This document shows positions 46,464 through 54,875 of a stretch of DNA of 64,000 bases, in pieces. The stretch is taken from positions 1 through 64,000 of the forward strand of contig NSKG01000008.1 in assembly GCA_002287035.1 (NCBI GenBank), written 5' to 3'. The translations under genes were made by a program, and so were the position numbers. A model generated the notes under the pieces. That model was not told the origin of the DNA. It did not search any database and saw only the letters and a list, made by a program, of their open reading frames with translations. The DNA is from Pseudomonas sp. WN033 (GTDB lineage: Bacteria > Pseudomonadota > Gammaproteobacteria > Pseudomonadales > Pseudomonadaceae). Each line of letters starts with the position of its first letter. Within the stretch, counting starts at the first letter, position 1.

Positions 46464-47519
46464 TTACGGGGTGATGGCTACCTTGAGTACCCCGTCGCGC
46501 TGATGGCTGAACAGCTCATAGGCGGCGACGATGTCATCGAGTTTGAAGCGGTGGGTGACCATGGCCGTCAGGTCGACCCGTCCTGATGCGACAACTTCCA
46601 TCAAACGCCGCATGCGCTCTTTGCCGCCAGGGCATAGCGTGGTCACTATGGTGTGATCACCCAGGCCTGCTGCGATGGCGTCAAGTGGCATCGACAACTT
46701 GCCCGAATAGACCCCGAGACTGGACAGCGTGCCGCCGGGCTTCAGTGCGCGCAGGCAGGACTCGAAGGTTTGCTGGGTGCCGAGTGCTTCAATCGCTACA
46801 TCCACTCCAGTGCCCTGGGTTTGTTCCCGAATCACAGTCAAGGGATCCTGCTCCTTGTAGTTGATCGTGACATCTGCACCCAGCCGCTTGGCGACCTCAA
46901 GACGTTCATTGACCCCGTCAACCACAATGATCCGCGTCGCACCCATCAGTTTGGCCCCAGCAGTGGCGCACAGTCCTATTGGCCCTTGGGCAAAGATCGC
47001 CACCGTGTCACCAATGCGGATATGACCGCTTTCTGCGCCGCCAAAACCGGTACTCATGATGTCCGGGCACATCAGTACCTGCTCATCGCTCAGGCCGTCC
47101 GGGACTGGGGTCAGGTTAGCCTGGGCGTTAGGGATACGCACGTACTCGGCTTGGCAGCCGTCGATGCTGTTACCCAGTTGCCAGCCGCCCATGGCATGCC
47201 CGCCGCACTGACTTGAGTGCCCATCCAGGCAGGGGTGGCATTGACCGCAGGGTGTAATGGCCCCGGCAATGACCCGTTGACCGATGTGGTAGCCGCTAAC
47301 TGCATTGCCAAGCTTTTCGATCACGCCAACCGGTTCGTGGCCAATGATCAAACCGGGCTTGACCGGGTACTCGCCTTTGAGAATGTGTACATCGGTGCCG
47401 CAAATGGTCGTCGTGGTCACGCGTAGAAGAGCGTCGGTCGGGCCGATGTCGGGGATAGGGCGCTGCTGAATTTCGATGCGGCCGGGTTCAACGAAAACCG
47501 CGGCTTTCATGCTGCTCAT
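46464..47519 (-). CDS. Zinc-dependent medium-chain alcohol dehydrogenase
   Basis: A 351-residue MDR-family enzyme. The catalytic zinc ligands fit Cys in TTICGTDVH and the GHEPVG motif (His/Glu). The Rossmann region is GPIGLCATAGAKLMGA followed by an acidic VDG. The structural-zinc loop is partial (CGQCHPCLDGHSSQC). It resembles secondary alcohol dehydrogenases and NAD-dependent enzymes such as the C. beijerinckii isopropanol type; the substrate is not known. GGAGGTG lies 7 bases before the start. It is a single-gene unit convergent with pyrF. Confidence 0.88.
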   Translation of the reverse strand: MSSMKAAVFVEPGRIEIQQRPIPDIGPTDALLRVTTTTICGTDVHILKGEYPVKPGLIIGHEPVGVIEKLGNAVSGYHIGQRVIAGAITPCGQCHPCLDGHSSQCGGHAMGGWQLGNSIDGCQAEYVRIPNAQANLTPVPDGLSDEQVLMCPDIMSTGFGGAESGHIRIGDTVAIFAQGPIGLCATAGAKLMGATRIIVVDGVNERLEVAKRLGADVTINYKEQDPLTVIREQTQGTGVDVAIEALGTQQTFESCLRALKPGGTLSSLGVYSGKLSMPLDAIAAGLGDHTIVTTLCPGGKERMRRLMEVVASGRVDLTAMVTHRFKLDDIVAAYELFSHQRDGVLKVAITP

Positions 47520-47614
47520 GGTGCACCTCCGGGGCAGGTGGCGGGATACTGAGCATTAACAATAGACCGGCTGGCGGTGTGTGGGGTTGATCTGGGTCAA
47601 GGCGGGCAAAGCTT

Positions 47615-47638
47615 CGCCACCCGGTGATCCGGGTGGCG
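47615..47638 (-). terminator. Terminator-like hairpin after bfr
   Basis: CGCCACCCGG and CCGGGTGGCG form a perfect 10-bp stem with a TGAT loop, 10 bases beyond the bacterioferritin stop. The tail is only weakly U-rich. Confidence 0.5.
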
Positions 47639-47648
47639 GGTAGGTGGG

Positions 47649-48116
47649 TCAGCTCATTTGCGACTGCTGGTAATTCTCCAGGCCAACCGCGTCGATCAGG
47701 CCGAGCTGGGTTTCCAGCCAGTCGACATGTTCCTCTTCGGAGTTGAGGATCTGCTCACACAGATCGCGGCTGCCGTAGTCGCCAACGCTTTCACAATAGG
47801 CGATAGCCGCCTTGAGGTCCGGGATGCCTTTCATTTCCAGCTTGAGGTCGCACTCGAGGATTTCCCGAGTGTTCTCGCCGATCAGCAGTTTGCCCAGATC
47901 CTGCAGGTTGGGTAGGCCTTCGAGAAACAGAATCCGCTTGGTCAGCATGTCGGCATGCTTCATTTCGTCAATGGATTCGTGATACTCGTGGTCGCCAAGC
48001 TTGTCCAGCCCCCAGTCCTGCAGCATGCGCGCATGGAGGAAATACTGGTTGATAGCAACCAGTTCGTTGCCAAGGATGGTGTTGAGATGCTGGATGACTT
48101 TCTTGTCGCCTTTCAT
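47649..48116 (-). CDS. bfr: Bacterioferritin (heme-binding)
   Basis: A 155-residue ferritin-like four-helix-bundle protein that stores iron as a 24-mer. Ferroxidase ligands Glu18, Glu51, His54, Glu94, Glu127 and His130 are present, and Met52 is the heme axial ligand of classical bacterioferritin (BfrB type in P. aeruginosa). The start at [12 protein letters not shown] matches the family; GAGGAC lies 8 bases upstream. The bfd gene is upstream on the same strand, and a Fur-box-like sequence lies between them. Confidence 0.95.
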   Translation of the reverse strand: MKGDKKVIQHLNTILGNELVAINQYFLHARMLQDWGLDKLGDHEYHESIDEMKHADMLTKRILFLEGLPNLQDLGKLLIGENTREILECDLKLEMKGIPDLKAAIAYCESVGDYGSRDLCEQILNSEEEHVDWLETQLGLIDAVGLENYQQSQMS

Positions 48117-48203
48117 GACTGATGTCCTCACTTCAGTTCAGCTATCAGTCTGGTCTGGCGGTTGCCTAAAGTCAAATCTAAGTGGTTGATCTGGAAGGGA
48201 ATT

Positions 48204-48222
48204 AGTAATGATTATCAGTTGG
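48204..48222. promoter_or_regulatory. Fur-box-like site upstream of bfr
   Basis: AGTAATGATTATCAGTTGG matches 12-13 of 19 positions of the Fur consensus (best on the minus strand, TGATAATCATTA core) and lies 88 bases upstream of the bfr start, next to the bfd stop. Confidence 0.5.
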
Positions 48223-48234
48223 TGTTAGTGCCTG

Positions 48235-48447
48235 TCAGGCGGCGACCCAGAGGGAGTCGCCGGCCATGGCGCCAGCCTGGCCGGCCAGCAATGTTTCATT
48301 CAACAAGGATTTGCAATCGCGCCCGCATTTTCCGCACTGGCTGGCGACATCCAGAGACTCGCGCAGATCACGCATGCTGCATGCGCCGCTGTTGATCGCA
48401 TCGCGAATCTGACGGTCGGTAACCCCTTTGCACAGACAGACGTACAT
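48235..48447 (-). CDS. bfd: Bacterioferritin-associated ferredoxin
   Basis: A 70-residue [2Fe-2S] protein with cluster cysteines C4, C6, C38 and C41, the Bfd spacing. It passes electrons to bacterioferritin heme to release stored iron. It ends in SLWVAA, similar to the P. aeruginosa protein (73 aa). It is co-oriented with and upstream of bfr. Iron control is suggested by the Fur-box-like sequence 42 bases upstream of its ATG. Confidence 0.92.
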   Translation of the reverse strand: MYVCLCKGVTDRQIRDAINSGACSMRDLRESLDVASQCGKCGRDCKSLLNETLLAGQAGAMAGDSLWVAA

Positions 48448-48488
48448 GGCATGTCCCAGTTCTGAATGGTTATGTTGGGCATGCTAAT

Positions 48489-48507
48489 GGTAATGAGAAT
48501 AGTTGTC
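48489..48507 (-). promoter_or_regulatory. Fur-box-like site upstream of bfd
   Basis: GGTAATGAGAATAGTTGTC matches 14 of 19 bases of the consensus GATAATGATAATCATTATC and lies in the likely promoter region of bfd. Confidence 0.65.
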
Positions 48508-48569
48508 AAACAAGTTTGAGATATTATTACGCGGCACGGTTAGGGGCGTACCGCGTAACGACGGCTCAA

Positions 48570-48989
48570 TCAAAAAACATTGTCCAGAATGGCTTCTACA
48601 ACTGCAGTAGTGACTGCTATCAGCACCAGATCGCGGCCTACCCGACGCCAGTCGTAGCCGGGGTAGTGGGGGAGCTGGGTAACCAGGCGGCTATCCAGTT
48701 GTCTGGCGATTCCCGGAGGCAGCGGCTTGCCACGGGCCAGATTCTTGCGAATGCCCGGTGGCAGGCTGTCGACCTGGCCAACATACATATGGTTGTCGCG
48801 CAGGATAGTGCGGATTACGGCTTCTTCGATAACCACCCGTGAGCTGGAGTGGTTATGGGTGGTTTGATACTGGTGGTGTCCAGCCTGGCCACGCGCATGC
48901 GGCGGCTGCGCCAATACGCTGCCGGCACACAGGCTGAGGGCTAGAAACAGGGTGCAATGGCGCGCGGTAATGAGTTTGTTCACGGGCAT
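48570..48989 (-). CDS. CigR-like exported protein (RcnB superfamily)
   Basis: A 139-residue protein with a signal peptide (residues ~1-27, ending VLAQ), a His-rich stretch (HARGQAGHHQYQTTHNH) and a conserved C-terminal domain. The C-terminal domain carries repeated LPPGI motifs (LPPGIRKNLARGKPLPPGIARQL), then YPGYDWRRVGRDLVLIAV and ILDNVF. This pattern matches anti-virulence regulator CigR-type proteins of the RcnB superfamily. The function outside Salmonella is unknown. The start at MPVNKLITARH is supported by GGAGAA upstream. Confidence 0.8.
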   Translation of the reverse strand: MPVNKLITARHCTLFLALSLCAGSVLAQPPHARGQAGHHQYQTTHNHSSSRVVIEEAVIRTILRDNHMYVGQVDSLPPGIRKNLARGKPLPPGIARQLDSRLVTQLPHYPGYDWRRVGRDLVLIAVTTAVVEAILDNVF

Positions 48990-49382
48990 ACGGGTTGTTC
49001 TCCTTTTGTTGTTTGAGTGTAACTGTGGTCTTTGGGTTCCGTCATGCTGCCGATTGAGCCTTGCTCCAGAGCCATCAGTGAACTGAATGTGGCCCATGAT
49101 GGTCGATCGATAATGGCTGGGCCCCTTTATTTTCCGGCGTTCTACCGTAGTGCAAAGAGCTTGGCGACACAGTCCATTACAAAAATGAATGACTGTTCAG
49201 TCAGTGCTGCTTGTAATGCGCTTATGGGGGCCTAGAATCGGTCAGGCTATACGGCGGCTGGTTGCCGGTTGGGGCATGGCTTGATTGTCTTGCACCTGTT
49301 ACCGGCGCGGCCGCAACGAGACGAACAATGAAAACAAGGCAAGCCCTGCGGGAGCTTGCACGTATCTCAGCGGGAGACAAGC
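48990..49382. other. 393-base intergenic region
   Basis: A divergent intergenic region between the CigR-like gene and the MFS gene. It contains the palindrome at 49190-49203 and no convincing coding frame. A short ATG frame from 49328 has no support beyond length and runs into the MFS gene in another frame. Confidence 0.6.
49190..49203. promoter_or_regulatory. Perfect palindrome TGACTG-TT-CAGTCA (TetR-type operator candidate)
   Basis: A perfect 14-bp palindrome flanked by AATGAA on the left and GTGCTG on the right lies about 190 bases before the MFS start. Its size and pattern fit TetR-family operators. No TetR gene is adjacent. Confidence 0.5.
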
Positions 49383-50813
49383 ATGAGTCAGTCTGGCGTT
49401 CTCAAGCGCTCCACCATCCTGGTTCACGGTTCCGTGGGCATGCCATTGGCAGTGATCGGTTACCCACTGGTGGTTTACCTGCCGCCGTTTTACGCCCAGG
49501 AAGTTGGGCTCAACATGGCCTTGATGGCGCTGGTGCTGGTCATCGCTCGCATGTCCGATGTCATCACCGATCCGTTGATTGGCACTCTCAGTGATCGCTG
49601 GCAAACCCGGCTGGGGCGGCGCAAGCCCTGGTTGCTGATGGGTATGCCGCTGATGCTGCTGGGTACGGTGATGATTTTCATGCCACCCGAGGGGGCTGGG
49701 ATTGGCCATCTGCTGGTCTGGACTGTGATCATGTATCTAGGCTGGACCATGGTTACCTTGCCCTATGGTGCCTGGGGCGCTGAGCTTTCGCCTGCATACC
49801 ATCAGCGCAGTCGGGTTACCGCTGCCCGTGAGGGGTTTGTGCTGGTGGGGCTGTTTCTTGCTGCCTTGGCTCCGGCCATCGTTCAGCGCTTGGGGGCCAA
49901 GTTTCAGGCTGGCGAGACTGACGGGGCTGTCATGCAGTTTGCGGTCTGGCTGCTGGGTAGTGATGGTCAGCTCAGTATCGGTTATGGTCCGATCCTGGCG
50001 GCGATGGCCTGGATGCTGTTGATTTTGTTGCCGCTGACCGTGCTGCTGGTGGTCACTACGGTCAAGGAGGCACCGCCTAAGTCAGTACAGCGCACCGACT
50101 GGCGCAAGGGGTTGCGGGTACTGAAGAACAACGGGCCGTTCAAGCGCATGATGCTGATTTTGCTGATCGTGGTAACCGGTGAGTCATTTCGCAATGCCCT
50201 GTCGGTGTTCTTCATGCAGCACGTTATTCAGATTCAGGCCCATATCGGGATGATGTACCTGCTGTATTTCGGGGTAGGCATTCTGGGGATTCCGTTCTGG
50301 CTAATCGCCGGTAAGCGTATAGGCAAGCACCGGGCGTTCTGTGTCGCGGTAGCGGTGTCGAGCCTGAGCATCATCGGCATGTTCTTCCTACAGGCCGGCC
50401 AGTTGTTGCCGTTCGCCATCATGTTCGCGCTCAAGGGCTTCTGTTTTGCCGCCTTCCAGTTCCTGCCACTGTCGATGCTGGCGGATATCGTTGATCTGGA
50501 TACTGCTCGCAGCAAGGAGCATCGGACCGGGCTGTTCTTCGCCATGTCCGGCATGGCCCATAAACTGGCGATGGCGATCGGTCTGGGGTTGTCTCTTGGG
50601 CTGCTGGCGTTGGTCGGTTTCGATGCCCAGGCTGCAGAGCATAGCGACGGGCAACTGATGGCCTTGCGGGTGCTGTACATCCTTGGGCCGGTCATGCTGT
50701 ATATGACTGCTTTTGCTATTTCCTGGCGCTATCCGTTGACCTCGGATCGACAGGAGCGGATTCATCAATGGATTGTGCGGCGCAATAGGCGTTTGGGTAT
50801 GGCTTCGCACTGA
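49383..50813 (+). CDS. MFS transporter of the GPH (MelB-like) sugar/cation symporter type
   Basis: A 476-residue 12-helix inner-membrane transporter. The GPH signature is visible as ARMSDVITDPLIGTLSDRWQTRLGRRKPWLL, where the Asp residues resemble the MelB cation site. A long central loop follows helix 6. The C-terminal half includes FKRMMLILL and FAMSGMAHKLAMAIG. The transported compound is not known, since no catabolic genes flank it. GGGAGA precedes the ATG chosen. The palindrome upstream may control it. Confidence 0.85.
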   Translation: MSQSGVLKRSTILVHGSVGMPLAVIGYPLVVYLPPFYAQEVGLNMALMALVLVIARMSDVITDPLIGTLSDRWQTRLGRRKPWLLMGMPLMLLGTVMIFMPPEGAGIGHLLVWTVIMYLGWTMVTLPYGAWGAELSPAYHQRSRVTAAREGFVLVGLFLAALAPAIVQRLGAKFQAGETDGAVMQFAVWLLGSDGQLSIGYGPILAAMAWMLLILLPLTVLLVVTTVKEAPPKSVQRTDWRKGLRVLKNNGPFKRMMLILLIVVTGESFRNALSVFFMQHVIQIQAHIGMMYLLYFGVGILGIPFWLIAGKRIGKHRAFCVAVAVSSLSIIGMFFLQAGQLLPFAIMFALKGFCFAAFQFLPLSMLADIVDLDTARSKEHRTGLFFAMSGMAHKLAMAIGLGLSLGLLALVGFDAQAAEHSDGQLMALRVLYILGPVMLYMTAFAISWRYPLTSDRQERIHQWIVRRNRRLGMASH

Positions 50814-50823
50814 CGGTGGGCTA

Positions 50824-50852
50824 ACCAGCGCCCGGGGTTAGCGGGCGCTGGT
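50824..50852 (+). terminator. Hairpin after the MFS gene
   Basis: ACCAGCGCCCG and CGGGCGCTGGT form a perfect 11-bp stem with a 7-base loop, 10 bases after the stop. A T run is lacking directly after it. Confidence 0.55.
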
Positions 50853-50967
50853 CAGAGGTTCCCTAAAAAAAGGTGCTGAATGGCAACTCAGTATCCTTGC
50901 ATGTGTCCTGATTCGTTTATGCTGACATCCTATAACAAGGACTCGCTGAACAAGGATCACCCGGCAC

Positions 50968-52845
50968 ATGGCACAACCCTCGCAATTTTCCCTGCTGGCC
51001 AGCAGGCGTTTTCTACCTTATTTCCTCACCCAGTTGTTTGGGGCTTTCAACGATAATTTGTTCAAGCAGGCGCTGATCCTGGCGATTCTGTACAAACTCA
51101 GTTTTTCGGGTGATAGCAATCTACTGATCAACCTGTGCGCGTTGCTATTCATTCTGCCGTTCTTCCTGTTTTCGGCTCTGGGAGGTCAGTTCGGCGAGAA
51201 GTTTGCTAAGGATGCCCTGATCCGGGTAATCAAGGGCGGCGAGATCCTGATCATGCTGCTGGGGGCCGTCAGTGTGCTGCTTGGCAGCCTGCCCCTGATG
51301 CTGCTGGTACTATTTGCCATGGGGACTCAGTCGGCCCTGTTCGGACCGGTCAAATATTCGATCCTGCCTCAGCACCTGCGAGAAGAGGAACTGGTTGGCG
51401 GGAACGCATTGGTGGAAATGGGCACCTTTCTGGCGATTTTGGGCGGCACCCTGTATGCCGGCATCCTCATGGCTGGCGATGGCTGGGCCGTCTGGGTCGG
51501 CGGGTCGGTAGTGGCGGTGGCGCTTTTCGGGTTTGTGACCAGCCTGGGCATTCCCAGGGCTGCCGCAGCCTTGCCGGGACTGAAGCTGGACTGGAATATT
51601 TTGCGTCAGTCCTGGGCCATCATGCATCTGGGGTTGGTCAAGCAGGTGCCTTCGGTATCCCGCTCGTTGCTGGGCAACTCCTGGTTCTGGTTCCTTGGGG
51701 CAACCTATCTGACCCAGATTCCCGGGTTCGCCAAGGATTATCTGCACGGCGATGAAAGTGTGGTAACCCTGATTCTGATGGTGTTTTCCGTGGGTATCGC
51801 GCTGGGCTCGATGCTGTGTGAGCGCTTGTCCGGACGCAAAGTGGAAATCGGTCTGGTGCCATTCGGCTCATTGGGCTTGACCCTGTTCGGCCTGCTGCTG
51901 TGGTGGGGCGCCGGGAGCGTTGAGGCGGCCAGCGTTGAGTACACCTGGCTGAGTCTGATGAGCCAGCCAGCCGCCTGGTGGGTGATGAGCTGTATTCTCG
52001 GCCTGGGAGTGTTCGGTGGTTTTTACATCGTGCCACTGTATGCGCTGATCCAGGCCCGTACCCGTGATGAAGAGCGGGCCAGGGTGATTGCTGCGAACAA
52101 TATCCTCAATGCTCTGTTCATGGTGCTGTCGGCGGTTACCGCGATTGCGTTGTTGACGCAGGCCGGCCTGTCGATCCCTGAGCTGTTTCTGGTCATTTCC
52201 CTGATGAACGTGGCGGTTAATGTCTACATCTTCAAGGTAGTGCCCGAGTTCACCATGCGTTTTCTGGTATGGCTGCTCAGCCACTCCATGTACCGGGTTT
52301 CGCATGACAATCTGGAAGCGATTCCAGACGACGGGGCCTGCGTGCTGGTCTGCAATCACGTGTCTTTTGTTGACGCTTTGCTGATCGGCGGCGCAGTGCG
52401 CCGACCGGTGCGCTTCGTGATGTACTACAAGATCTACAATTTACCTGTACTGAACTTCATTTTTCGCACCGCCGGCACTGTGCCGATTGCGGCCCGGCAT
52501 GAGGATGAGCAGGTGTATGAAGAAGCTTTCCGGCGCATTGGTGAGTATCTGGACGCGGGGGAGGTGGTCTGCATTTTCCCGGAGGGCAAGCTGACCGGTA
52601 ACGGCGAGATCAATGAGTTTCGCAATGGCATCGCGCGCATCATTGACGAGCACCCGGTGCCGGTGATTCCCATGGCTCTGCGTGGACTGTGGGGCAGCTT
52701 CTTCAGCCGCGCCCCGGACAAGGGCTTTTTCCGCCGCTTCTGGTCGCGAGTTGGGCTTGTGGCGGGTGTGCCTCTGGCGCCGGAACAGGTTACCAGTCAG
52801 GACTTGCAACAGCAGGTCAGCCAGTTGCGTGGCGAGGGACGCTAA
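50968..52845 (+). CDS. Lysophospholipid transporter-acyltransferase fusion (LplT-PlsC)
   Basis: A 625-residue protein. Residues 1-~430 are an MFS domain like LplT, which flips lysophospholipids to the inner face (FFGAFNDNLFKQAL-type start; GPVKYSILPQ). The C-terminal ~190 residues are a PlsC acyltransferase with HX4D at His464-Asp469 (NHVSFVDALL) and FPEG at 537-540. In E. coli LplT works with Aas, which carries both an acyltransferase and an acyl-ACP synthetase; here no AMP-binding domain follows. It therefore probably uses acyl-ACP or acyl-CoA directly. The next gene starts at the base after its stop. Confidence 0.88.
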   Translation: MAQPSQFSLLASRRFLPYFLTQLFGAFNDNLFKQALILAILYKLSFSGDSNLLINLCALLFILPFFLFSALGGQFGEKFAKDALIRVIKGGEILIMLLGAVSVLLGSLPLMLLVLFAMGTQSALFGPVKYSILPQHLREEELVGGNALVEMGTFLAILGGTLYAGILMAGDGWAVWVGGSVVAVALFGFVTSLGIPRAAAALPGLKLDWNILRQSWAIMHLGLVKQVPSVSRSLLGNSWFWFLGATYLTQIPGFAKDYLHGDESVVTLILMVFSVGIALGSMLCERLSGRKVEIGLVPFGSLGLTLFGLLLWWGAGSVEAASVEYTWLSLMSQPAAWWVMSCILGLGVFGGFYIVPLYALIQARTRDEERARVIAANNILNALFMVLSAVTAIALLTQAGLSIPELFLVISLMNVAVNVYIFKVVPEFTMRFLVWLLSHSMYRVSHDNLEAIPDDGACVLVCNHVSFVDALLIGGAVRRPVRFVMYYKIYNLPVLNFIFRTAGTVPIAARHEDEQVYEEAFRRIGEYLDAGEVVCIFPEGKLTGNGEINEFRNGIARIIDEHPVPVIPMALRGLWGSFFSRAPDKGFFRRFWSRVGLVAGVPLAPEQVTSQDLQQQVSQLRGEGR

Positions 52846-53817
52846 ATGATGGGGTTGCGCGAGCGTGATCAGTTGCACCGCTGGGTCGAGAATGGCCGGC
52901 TCGGAGTCGAGCAGTGGCAACAGTTGGAGCGCCTGGGCTGGCATCAGCCGGACTCTCGGCAATGGCGCAACCTGCTCGATCGCCTGCTGGCGTTGGCCGG
53001 GGTGTTGCTGCTGGCTGTCGGACTGATTTTCTTTCTGGCCTGGAACTGGGATGACCTGCACCGGTTTGCCAAACTGGGGCTGGCTGTCGGGGCTCTGACA
53101 GTGTTCACTGCGCTGGCTGTTTACACCACGCCCTATTCATCGCTGCAGCGTGCCATGCTGCTGGGCTGCGCCCTGACCTGCGGTGCCTTGCTGGCGTTGA
53201 TCGGGCAGACCTACCAGACCGGGGCTGATATCTGGCAATTGTTTGCTGCCTGGGCTGTGTTGATGTTGCCTTGGGCGCTGTTGTCGCGCTCGGCAGCCTG
53301 TTGGGGGCTGTGGCTGTTGGTCTGTAATCTGGCGTTGCTGCGTTTCTTCATTAGCATGCCGATGTTTCAACTGTTCTGGGGCTTTGGTCAGGCTGACGGC
53401 TTGCTAATGCTAGGACTATTCAATCTCGCGGTACTGCTGCTGTTTGAGTGGCTTGAACCGTACCTGCTTTGCCGCCCAGCGCGGTTGATTCAGCGCCTGG
53501 CAGGCTTGCTGTTGCTGGCGGCCTGGACGCCAGGGGGCTTGCTGGGCTGGTGGGAAAGCGGGTTTGCGGCGGTGTTGCTGATTTTGCTGGTGGTGTGCGC
53601 GGTTGGGATAGTGGGCTATCTGTATCTGCGTCGGGACCTGCCATTGCTGGCCTTGCAGCTGTTCTGCCTGATCATTGTCGGCGCTTCGGGGCTGGCACGT
53701 GGGCTGGAGGCTTTGGATGGCTTCATGCTGTTCAATATCCTGGGTGGCTATCTGCTGCTCAGCAGTGCGCTGGCTTCGATCTGGCTGCATCGCTTGTACC
53801 GGGAGGAGCGGGGATGA
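52846..53817 (+). CDS. DUF2157 membrane protein
   Basis: A 323-residue inner-membrane protein. A soluble N-terminal region (residues 1-~45, with RWVENGRLGVEQWQQLERLGW) is the DUF2157 segment, followed by eight to ten hydrophobic helices. No catalytic motif is recognised. It follows the LplT-PlsC gene without a gap and overlaps the DUF4401 gene by 4 bases (ATGA), so it is the first member of a coupled trio found together in many proteobacteria. Function unknown. Confidence 0.82.
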   Translation: MMGLRERDQLHRWVENGRLGVEQWQQLERLGWHQPDSRQWRNLLDRLLALAGVLLLAVGLIFFLAWNWDDLHRFAKLGLAVGALTVFTALAVYTTPYSSLQRAMLLGCALTCGALLALIGQTYQTGADIWQLFAAWAVLMLPWALLSRSAACWGLWLLVCNLALLRFFISMPMFQLFWGFGQADGLLMLGLFNLAVLLLFEWLEPYLLCRPARLIQRLAGLLLLAAWTPGGLLGWWESGFAAVLLILLVVCAVGIVGYLYLRRDLPLLALQLFCLIIVGASGLARGLEALDGFMLFNILGGYLLLSSALASIWLHRLYREERG

Positions 53818-54875
53818 AGCAGACCTGGCTGGATAACCTGCTCAAGGCCATGGGGCGTGAGCGCCTGATCGATTCTGCCCAACACCAGGGGCTGCTTGAG
53901 CTGGAGGGTTCGCCCTGGTGGCTGTCGCTTTTGCTTGGCGCTGCCGCCTGGCTGTCGGCGCTGATGATCGGTGGCGCTTTTTTCATGCCGGTGATGCTGC
54001 TGGCTGATGGCCCCTGGGGGCAGATGCTGGTTGGGGTGTTGATGCTGGGAGCGAGTGTCTGGTTGTTTCGTCAGCCGGGCTTGTTCTCCGCCCAGCTGGC
54101 CCTGGCTTTTTCTCTTAGTGGTCAGTTGATTGTGGTGATTGCCTTGGTGCAGGGACTGGATTTGCCAACATACCGGTTGAGTTACCCGGCGCTGATCAGC
54201 GCACTGTTGGCAGCAGCTCTGTTCTGGATGCCCGCAACAGCGCTGCACCGTATGCTTTGCGCTTTGCTGGTATTGGGAAATATCGCAGTGCTGATTGGCG
54301 CCGGTCAAGCGCTAGCGCTATACGGCTTGCTACTGGCGAGCGCCGCGGTGGTTGGCTGGCTGGCCCGCGCGCATTGGGCGTTGGCTGGTCTGGCTCAATG
54401 GCTCAGGCCTCTGCTCAATGCGGCCACGCTGGTTGCTCTGGTGTTAATGCTGTTCGGCCATCAAAGTGTCATGGAAATGCTCTGGCAACGCCTGGGCACG
54501 GGTACGGTGCATCACTGGCTGCCACTGTTTTATCGTCTGGGCGCAGGGCTGCTGTTGCTCGGGGTGGGGTTGTGGCTGCTCAGAAACAGCGGGCGCCAGC
54601 GCCTGCTCTTGTTGGTGCCACTGTTGCTGCTGTGTCTGTTGCTCAACCAGGCACCGGGCCTGCTGGTTAGCGCCGCCCTGGGGCTGGCTGCCTGGCAGGC
54701 AGGAAGCCGGCTCTGGAGTGCAGTGGCACCGGTGTTTGCGCTGGGATATCTGGGCGAGCTGTACTACAGCCTGCATCTGAGCTTGCTGGATAAGTCGCTG
54801 GTTTTGGTACTCAGCGGCATGGGATTACTGGTGCTGCGCTGGTTGGCGTTGCGCTGGATTGGGAGGCTGTCATGA
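53814..54875 (+). CDS. DUF4401 membrane protein
   Basis: A 353-residue polytopic membrane protein with about ten to twelve helices and a short soluble N-terminus (MKQTWLDNLLKAMGRERLID). The composition is almost entirely Leu/Ala/Gly/Val, with conserved WWLSLLLGAAAWLSALMIGGAFF. Translation starts at the ATG overlapping the preceding stop, with GGAGGAG upstream. It shares the pattern of DUF2157 and may be a paralogue-like partner. No function can be assigned. Confidence 0.8.
   Translation: MKQTWLDNLLKAMGRERLIDSAQHQGLLELEGSPWWLSLLLGAAAWLSALMIGGAFFMPVMLLADGPWGQMLVGVLMLGASVWLFRQPGLFSAQLALAFSLSGQLIVVIALVQGLDLPTYRLSYPALISALLAAALFWMPATALHRMLCALLVLGNIAVLIGAGQALALYGLLLASAAVVGWLARAHWALAGLAQWLRPLLNAATLVALVLMLFGHQSVMEMLWQRLGTGTVHHWLPLFYRLGAGLLLLGVGLWLLRNSGRQRLLLLVPLLLLCLLLNQAPGLLVSAALGLAAWQAGSRLWSAVAPVFALGYLGELYYSLHLSLLDKSLVLVLSGMGLLVLRWLALRWIGRLS

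Noticed and set aside
49262-49594. 110-codon plus-strand frame before the MFS gene
   Set aside because: Overlaps the MFS gene in another frame, with no homology features; the region is better explained as regulatory.
53469-54875. Extended in-frame start for the DUF4401 gene
   Set aside because: Would overlap most of the DUF2157 gene; the ATG at 53814 has GGAGGAG and a coupled 4-base overlap.
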